Shown here: positions 57,531-64,000 of the stretch, piece after piece
Numbering within the stretch: position 1 is the stretch's first letter
How the letters are laid out: every line of letters starts with the position of its first letter
Translations under genes and position numbers: made by a program
Assembly: GCA_965153455.1 (NCBI GenBank)
Contig: OZ234501.1
Coordinates: 12,276,001 to 12,340,000, forward strand
Direction of reading: 5' to 3'
Source of the DNA: Sphagnum compactum
Lineage: Eukaryota; Bryophyta; Sphagnopsida; Sphagnales
Length of the DNA stretch: 64,000 nt
Notes under the pieces: generated by a model
Told to the model about the DNA's origin: nothing
The model's input: only the letters and a program-made list of their open reading frames with translations
Database searches by the model: none

Positions 57531-60500
57531 CAAGACCATCATTTCATGCATTGACATGCAAACACATGCACAAGGCTAGACTTAACTTACTTAACATATC
57601 TTGTAGTCCCAAAAGTTTGTGCATGTAATACAAATATTTTAAGTAACTATAATTTGATAAAAGTAACTTAACTTGGTAGGAAGTAATATTTAACCGATAC
57701 AAGCATCATGAAATTGTCATGTAAAGCACCAACAGATTTTATTTTTCTAGTGTCTCTGGAGGGCATGTTATCAAAGAGGAATCCCTCCTCCCCAAATAGT
57801 GGGGCATTTCAAAATGTGTCACCTCTTTTTTTCATTTTTTTCTTGTGATACCTCGCTGGTACCCAACAGGTACCAAGGGGAAGAAAACAAATTGAATAGA
57901 ATCATGTAAGTATTTAACATACCGTAACACCCTCAGAGCAGCATGTTTCCAAAATATGCACCCCTTGCCTCCACCTTGGGTGTGCACTTATTTCAGGAAT
58001 GCCCTGCTCCTCAGGCCGTTAAATCCTACATATAAAATCACATACTGCAGGCTAGTTACAAAGTTCCTGAGATGGAATGACTGTTGTTGACTGCTCCGAC
58101 AATGGCACATGAAATTCAGCCACCGCTTCATCATGGTCAGAAGCTGCTGATGTTGCTTCATTGCAAGACCAGTCTGCTGGCCTGCTGATAGCTTACCAAG
58201 ATATGCTTTGGCCTCCTTCTCTGTGACTGGCATTCTGGAGAGACTATACCCATTTCTTCTATCTGCAAAATCCAGTGGGGGAGACAGTTGTGCTGTCTAT
58301 CTGTTGGTGACGTGGGATCTTATTGAGTTTGCACCATCTGCTCATCAAGGTAGCATGCAGACACTATTTGATTCAATTGCCTTATATAAAGGTCGGAGAG
58401 CTCAGAGAGGCACTCGTGATAGGATAGCTCGGATCTCATCAAATTACAAGTGATGTCACAGCTGCATGGGCATGAGACCTTTGTGGGTGGGGTGTTCTTT
58501 GTGACAAAGGCATCTTAGAAATTATACCTAATTAGATTAATGTAGTTAAGAGAGGCAATTGATGTAACCAAATCAGGATTCTCACTCAAGTGATGTAAGA
58601 GCTGCTTAAGCATATAGGTAGTGGTGATGCAAGGTGATCTTGACACACCTCTAGAAAACAACATAAAAGCATCTCAAACCCAAACCTCCTATTTGGGCCA
58701 ACAAAATGTTATTTTCCTCACACAATAGGCTGCAATTCATGACACACGGGTGAGATAAACTTGGTGGTTTCAATATATAATATGTGAAGTTTGTACTGGT
58801 ATATATTACATTAAACTTATAATTTGACACTAAGTTATGACACATATTACACAACCCTCAAACTAATGTCAACTTACAATTTTAATATAACGTATATCAT
58901 AACAAACATCACATATTATACATTGTAATGGATGAAACACAAAGTTTGCCTCACATATCTGTCATGAGCTTGTTGTGTGAGAGAAATCACATTTTGTACT
59001 AATTGTTTATGATGTCCAACTTAGAGTGTTAATTATTTCCCTTTCCCCACCCCTTTATGAAAGGGTTAGTGTAAAGTGAGGGACTATTTAAATGCCACCA
59101 TTTGGGCCAATCACCATAACCAATAAATCATAAGAAACCATTTTTTTTTGGGCCCTTTTGGAGGTCACTCTATTGTATGTGAAATTTACAGGTTGAAATA
59201 CAACTCAAGCTACAATTTAAAGGTTGTTCTTCATCCAATGTGTGGTGTACATTGTACATGCCATTTTACTAGTATTGGTGGACATGCTCTAAAAGCTTAC
59301 TTATTCTTGAGGTATGTTCTTGTCAAGGAAGGAGTCCAAAAATTAACCCTCCACTAGCTTACCTATATGTGGCCACTAGCTTACACCTAGCTAGTTACCA
59401 GATATGTACTATGGTATCCTGGGAGGCCAGGGTTAACCAACACCTCCCCAACAACCTGTCCTATTTTTCATAATTATGGGTCCAGGGGTTTTTTTTTTTC
59501 ATTTTTGTGAGGTACGTTGGTTAACCATCATCTACAAGGTCATTAAAATACATTAATGACAGTAGCGAAATTTGTCACAGCACAGTGACACACCCCATGT
59601 TTGTTTGATGATGTTTCATTCTTTTTGAACCAATGTGACCATCATTTGATTCAAAGAGCATATTGCCAGAGTACACAGGCCAGTTTGACACTAATTATTG
59701 TTTTAAGAAATGTTGAAATTTTCAGATTTTTTTTTTGAAGGAAAAAACAGAATCTGATGAAATATTTGAGAATATATCCTTTGTTGAAATGGAATCCCCA
59801 AAATTAATTAAATTTTCGACAAACACATGTTGAACTAGCAAAGCTACTACCATATCTTAGAAGTTAGAATGAGTAATTTGACGAAATTGGTGGATAGGGA
59901 TTGTAATCATTAGGTGCGTATTTTCATTATTTGCACATTCAACATTTTGGAGAACAATTATTCATTTAAACACATACACAAGTCGGAAGTGATTTCAGGA
60001 TGTGGACTAAGGTCTACATGACACCATAATCTAGCATTATAGATGTGACTCACAATGTGACTTCCACCTACAAAAAAAGTGGAAAAGAATATTTAAAAAT
60101 TACTGCTCCCCAACAATGTTTTTTTTTATAATCAATTTTGGAATGTTGCTCAAGTGACAATCATTCATAAGAGTATTTAGCCAAATTTGGTGATATTCAA
60201 ATCATAAAAGTAGAAAAATCTTAAGCACCCTTTCATGTTGTAAGCAGTTGTGACAAATCTTTAAAGTTTCTCCTATCCTTCAGATCTACCCAATGTGAAG
60301 GACTGCCACAAACTTACCCACTTCCCAAGTGATGTCACAGCTTGCATAAGCATAGCAGCTCCCTAGTGCAGTAGTAGTGTGCTCTTTGACTAAGAAGTAG
60401 TCTGGGGAAACCAGCAAGGGAACAGTGTTTTAAGTACTCTAGGATAAAGTGCTTTGTGATGCAGCCAAAGTGCCGATCATTCATAAAAAAGATGTAGCAA

Positions 60501-61991
60501 AAGTGGTGATCGTCACTTTAAGAAAATTCTAACGTCACAGCGGACCCAAACAGTCCACCACCTCACTGTTTCTCCAACCTACAATGGCGGCGGCTAAAAA
60601 CTGACATCCCTATGATATACCGGACATGTCATGCCATGTTTTTCTCACTTGCGATGTCCCATTTGGAGGATTTCTTGAACCACACTGGCAGGTTTTTTCA
60701 AGCTTTGTTTTCAGCATCTAACAACTTCACTTCCAATCTTTGTTCTTTGTCCATGTTACCAAACTGTGGAACATGTGAGAGGGGTCAGCTCATCATACAA
60801 GGTGTGCAAGACACAAGAAGGCTGAGCACAGTCCCAAACACTTGTGATTTTTGTCTGCCCAAAAATAGATGAATTTCGTATGACTTTGTGTAGAGTTACA
60901 ATTGGATGGCTAACTTTGACCATCCATTTCTTCCTCATCTCAACTTGGTTTTGCACTGTGTTTTTTCCACATCATTCATATAGATGTTTTCTATCTACCT
61001 TAGAAGTTTTACCATCAATAAAGCATGTTATCCTGACGCAATCTTCCAAAAACTTGTAATTCTGAAAGCTGCCCAAAACTTGAAAAATTAAATTTTCAAT
61101 GGTGGGGATTTCTGAACCAAATCTTTTTTTTAAAAAAATTGAAGGATTCAGCTTGAAGTACTCTACAACTCTACCAAGTTAGATTTTTGAAATTTCGGCA
61201 AAACTCATGACTTTTGGGCACATTTGTTAAGGCTGGTCCAACTTTTGTATTTGGGACTGTTTTAGTCAAATGTCAATTAAGGGTTAAAGCAAAACTCCCT
61301 AAGTCTCATACAAATTTTCCCACTACTCAAGGGTCTTATGTATAAAGCATAGCAGGCCGTAATTACATATAAGGTAAACCACCAGTGTGAGGCATTCCCA
61401 AAATAAGGGGCCAAAGACAAGGTGGTAGTTGAGTCCGACCCCACATTTTGGGGATGTCCCCCCCTTCCCATGGGCTTTACCAATCCTAAATCCTGAAGCA
61501 TGAGGTGAAAGTTATCACGAACATAAACATACATAGATCACAAGGGCGTAGGAAGTGGAGTGTTCTTACACCTACCCTAAAGGCTGAGAAAGATCTAAGG
61601 CACCCTCCAAATACACTAGGAAATTGCGTGGTATGTTTTACATATTAATTTGGAACGTGGGTCAATTTCCTCATGAAAAACACAACACCCACACAAAGCT
61701 TGTATGCTTACGCATGTCTGACATCAATGGGATTTTTATGAGATGGGGGACCACCTTACAACTATAATTGCCTAATTCATACACTACTGCCATTCTAGCA
61801 TCAGATGCATATCAGTTTGCAGTTGCGTAGAACACTTACAGCTGTATAACATATGCATAGTATACCGGGACTTTGCACCATATTTTGGTAAAAATGGTGG
61901 TTTGGATTCCATTCACTGGGAGGGAAGCAGAGAATTTCTTCACTCAGCATTCATACGGAATGGGAAGGATGTTCAGGGTGCATCAAAAGCA
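57531..61991. other. Intergenic DNA upstream of the dioxygenase gene
   Basis: No gene is recognised in 4.4 kb. A GC-richer stretch at 57960-58450 is open on both strands (81 codons each) without domains. A phrase CAAGTGATGTCACAGCT-like recurs at about 58446, 58588 and 60327. Homopolymer T runs near 59490 and 59728 fit retroposed or low-complexity DNA. Confidence 0.5.
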
Positions 61992-64000
61992 ATGAAGGCC
62001 ATTGAGGCCAGATCAGCTTCTCACCATGATGAAGAGGTGGCCAAGTTTCTTGTGCCATTGACAGAGCAGTCAACATTTCTTCCACATTGGGAATATTGTA
62101 ATGACATCCCCCTCATAGATTTGTGGAGCCTTGATCACAATGATCACAGACAAGATGCAACGACCACCACTGCTGCCTTGGTTAAAGCTGCTGCCTCTTG
62201 GGGTGTATTTCAGGTACTTTTTGACATGCAATACTAGTCCATGCCATTGTGGTTTCTTACATCTCAAACTTACCTCAATCACATTAGTAGAATAAGCTCA
62301 AAAAGATGTTGAATTATAGGCTTTCTTCTTACAGAATGGTCAAGCACCTACCCATAATGTTGGGTAAGGCGCCAAGCAAGCCCTTTAGGGCCAGTTAGGT
62401 GACACACTGAACATAATGTGCAAGGGTGCAACCATTCCATGAAACCAAGGTCTGGGGTGACAGATTATTGATTTTCAAAAATTCATGTTCAACAGATATG
62501 TTTTGGTCACTGTTATGAGTGTATATGATCATCACCAGACGATTATGTCATATAATGTGTTCAAGAAACCGACATAATCTGCCACACTCCAGACCACAAT
62601 GAGATTGAAGATTGTAGAACCATTCATGTATATCTGTTCTTGGAGTTGTGATGATATCTAATAAGGTTTTGTCTCTGTGACTACTTGAATATGCGGGTTG
62701 ATAGGTAGTGAATCATGGGTTGTCAATGTCAGTCTTGGAGGCAGCCATGGCAATGGCCAAGGAATTTTTTGTCATGCCAGAGGAGGAAAAACAGGCTTAT
62801 GCTCAAGATTACGAAAATGGCCCCTTCCAAGGTTACAAATCAACATTGGACTCCTTCTCTATGACACGAAATTTGGGCAGTCAGCTTGAGTACATATTGC
62901 ATCCTGAATCTCTGAGCATCAAAGACAATTGGCCCTCCACACCTGCTGCATACAAGTACATGGGTTCCCCCAATTTGTCTTCAGTCAAAAACTCTCTCTC
63001 TCTTTATGATTTCCCCAAAAGTCATATGTCAAGTATTTTGAAACTAGAGTTTTGTGTTGTAAATTCTATGATTGCAAGCATAATACTATGTTCTGAACAA
63101 GTGGGTGATGTTGAAAAAGCTCCCTGACCTTAATCAACCATAGCAAAGTTATGAGCTAACTTGGGGAGGATGAAGGACTAGAAGTAATATTGATCAGCAC
63201 ATGGGTATTGCAAAACTGATGCAGAACTCAATTTCATGGTGCAGAGATGTCTTTGAGGAGTTTGGAAAAGGAGTGTACAAACTACTTACAAGGATTGCCG
63301 AGTTGCTTCTAGTGGGACTTGGGATTTCAACAACTTCCAAGAGTAGCGGGATGCTGAAGGGAAATCTGATTCAAACACTCCGTCTAGGACACTATGAACC
63401 ATGTTTACAGCCAGAAATGGCGTTGGGTCATACACCACACTTGGACCATACTCTTCTCAGTGCGCTGGTGCAAGATGACACTGGGGGTCTAGAAGTAAAC
63501 AAAGATGGTCATTGGTATAAGGTGGCACCCATACCTGGTGCTATTATCATCCTCCTTGGTGACCAAATTCAGGTAAGCTAGCTCCGTACCAATATATTTG
63601 ATATCTTTTGAAATCTAAGCACATTGGCATTGGCCTACATAACATGCCTTCATGTCATTTCTCTTGGCAAATGATTATTCTATACTATATTCAAGATATT
63701 TGTACACACTTAGCTAACGTTTGTGTGTGCATGCAGACCACTACAAATGACAATTTCAAAGCTGTGCAGCATAGGGTTGTGCTAAACCCAGATTCCTCAC
63801 GCAATTCAATAGTTTGTGGCATAACCCCCGGCTTGGATGACATTGTATCTCCTGCATTAGAGCTTGTTAATGACACTCATCCTGCTCTCTATCACCCCTA
63901 CTCTTATGCTGATTTCCGACTTGCACAATTCCAAAATTGGTATAGTGGCCAGGATGCACTTGAGAAATTCCGTGTGGAATTACATGAAGGTGGCACTACT
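61992..64000 (+). CDS. 2-oxoglutarate/Fe(II)-dependent dioxygenase, 3' end off window
   Basis: These soluble enzymes use Fe(II), O2 and 2-oxoglutarate to hydroxylate or desaturate small molecules such as hormones and flavonoids. Exons: 61992-62213, 62705-62955, 63245-63572, 63737 to beyond 64000, all in frame (355 residues so far, no stop). The N-terminal DIOX_N region has IPLIDLWSLDH and GVFQ|VVNHG across the first intron. The double-stranded beta-helix core has HLDHTLLSALVQDDTGGLEV with metal ligands H223 and D225. H279 (AVQHRVVLNP) is the third ligand, and R289-N-S291 is the 2-oxoglutarate-binding RxS. The C-terminus HPYSYADFRLAQF is typical of the DOXC plant class. The start is the first in-frame ATG (MKAIEARSASHHDEEVAKFL); the frame is open 90 nt further upstream. 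Substrate not inferable. Confidence 0.92.

Noticed and set aside
57988-58453. Overlapping 81-codon ORFs on opposite strands
   Set aside because: Neither has recognisable motifs, and mutual overlap in a GC-richer patch makes chance openness likely.
61894-61896. Upstream ATG as start of the dioxygenase gene
   Set aside because: It is out of frame with the conserved DIOX_N coding sequence; the in-frame ATG at 61992 was chosen.

Overview
The window is nuclear DNA of a land plant. The evidence is spliced genes with plant-type GT-AG introns, a plant-specific plasma-membrane ADP/ATP carrier, plant telo-box motifs (AAACCCTAA), and Ty3, copia, CACTA, hAT, Tourist-like and Helitron elements. The gene-poor, AT-rich, repeat-packed layout suggests a large genome, perhaps of a seed-free plant (fern, lycophyte or moss). 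The sequence alone does not fix the species.

Layout. 1-7.2 kb is AT-rich repeat DNA with a long minisatellite. 7.36-12.98 kb (+) is a complete 16-exon ZPR1 gene with a Tourist-like MITE in its last intron. 13-17.6 kb is non-coding and holds a tRNA-derived SINE-like sequence. 17.6-20.1 kb (-) is a two-exon carrier gene orthologous to Arabidopsis PM-ANT1, with a duplicated copy of its 5' coding sequence just upstream. 23.9-25.0 kb (-) is an intronless F-box gene. 26-36 kb is AT-rich repeat DNA with a broken hAT transposase at 31.3-33.8 kb. 36.3-38.2 kb is a non-autonomous Helitron carrying an exon of the replication protein A large subunit. 41.25-54.1 kb is one old Ty3-type retrotransposon (-) containing four younger insertions: a 450-bp Helitron, a 637-bp TIR element and a 3.2-kb CACTA-like element in its left LTR, and a 154-bp CACTA MITE in its reverse transcriptase. 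56.5-57.5 kb is a cluster of three short copia-type LTRs around a gag remnant. 62.0-64.0 kb (+) is a 2-oxoglutarate/Fe(II) dioxygenase gene that runs off the window.

The host genes do unrelated jobs: ZPR1 in translation and nuclear signalling, the carrier in nucleotide export, the F-box protein in ubiquitin ligation, and the dioxygenase in specialised or hormone metabolism. There is no sign of a functional cluster. The most informative part is the transposon stratigraphy. The right LTR of the Ty3 element gives the empty site for the insertions in the left LTR. The 1.87-kb Helitron contains an internal, decayed Helitron 3' end immediately upstream of its captured RPA1 exon, which is the arrangement expected from terminator read-through.
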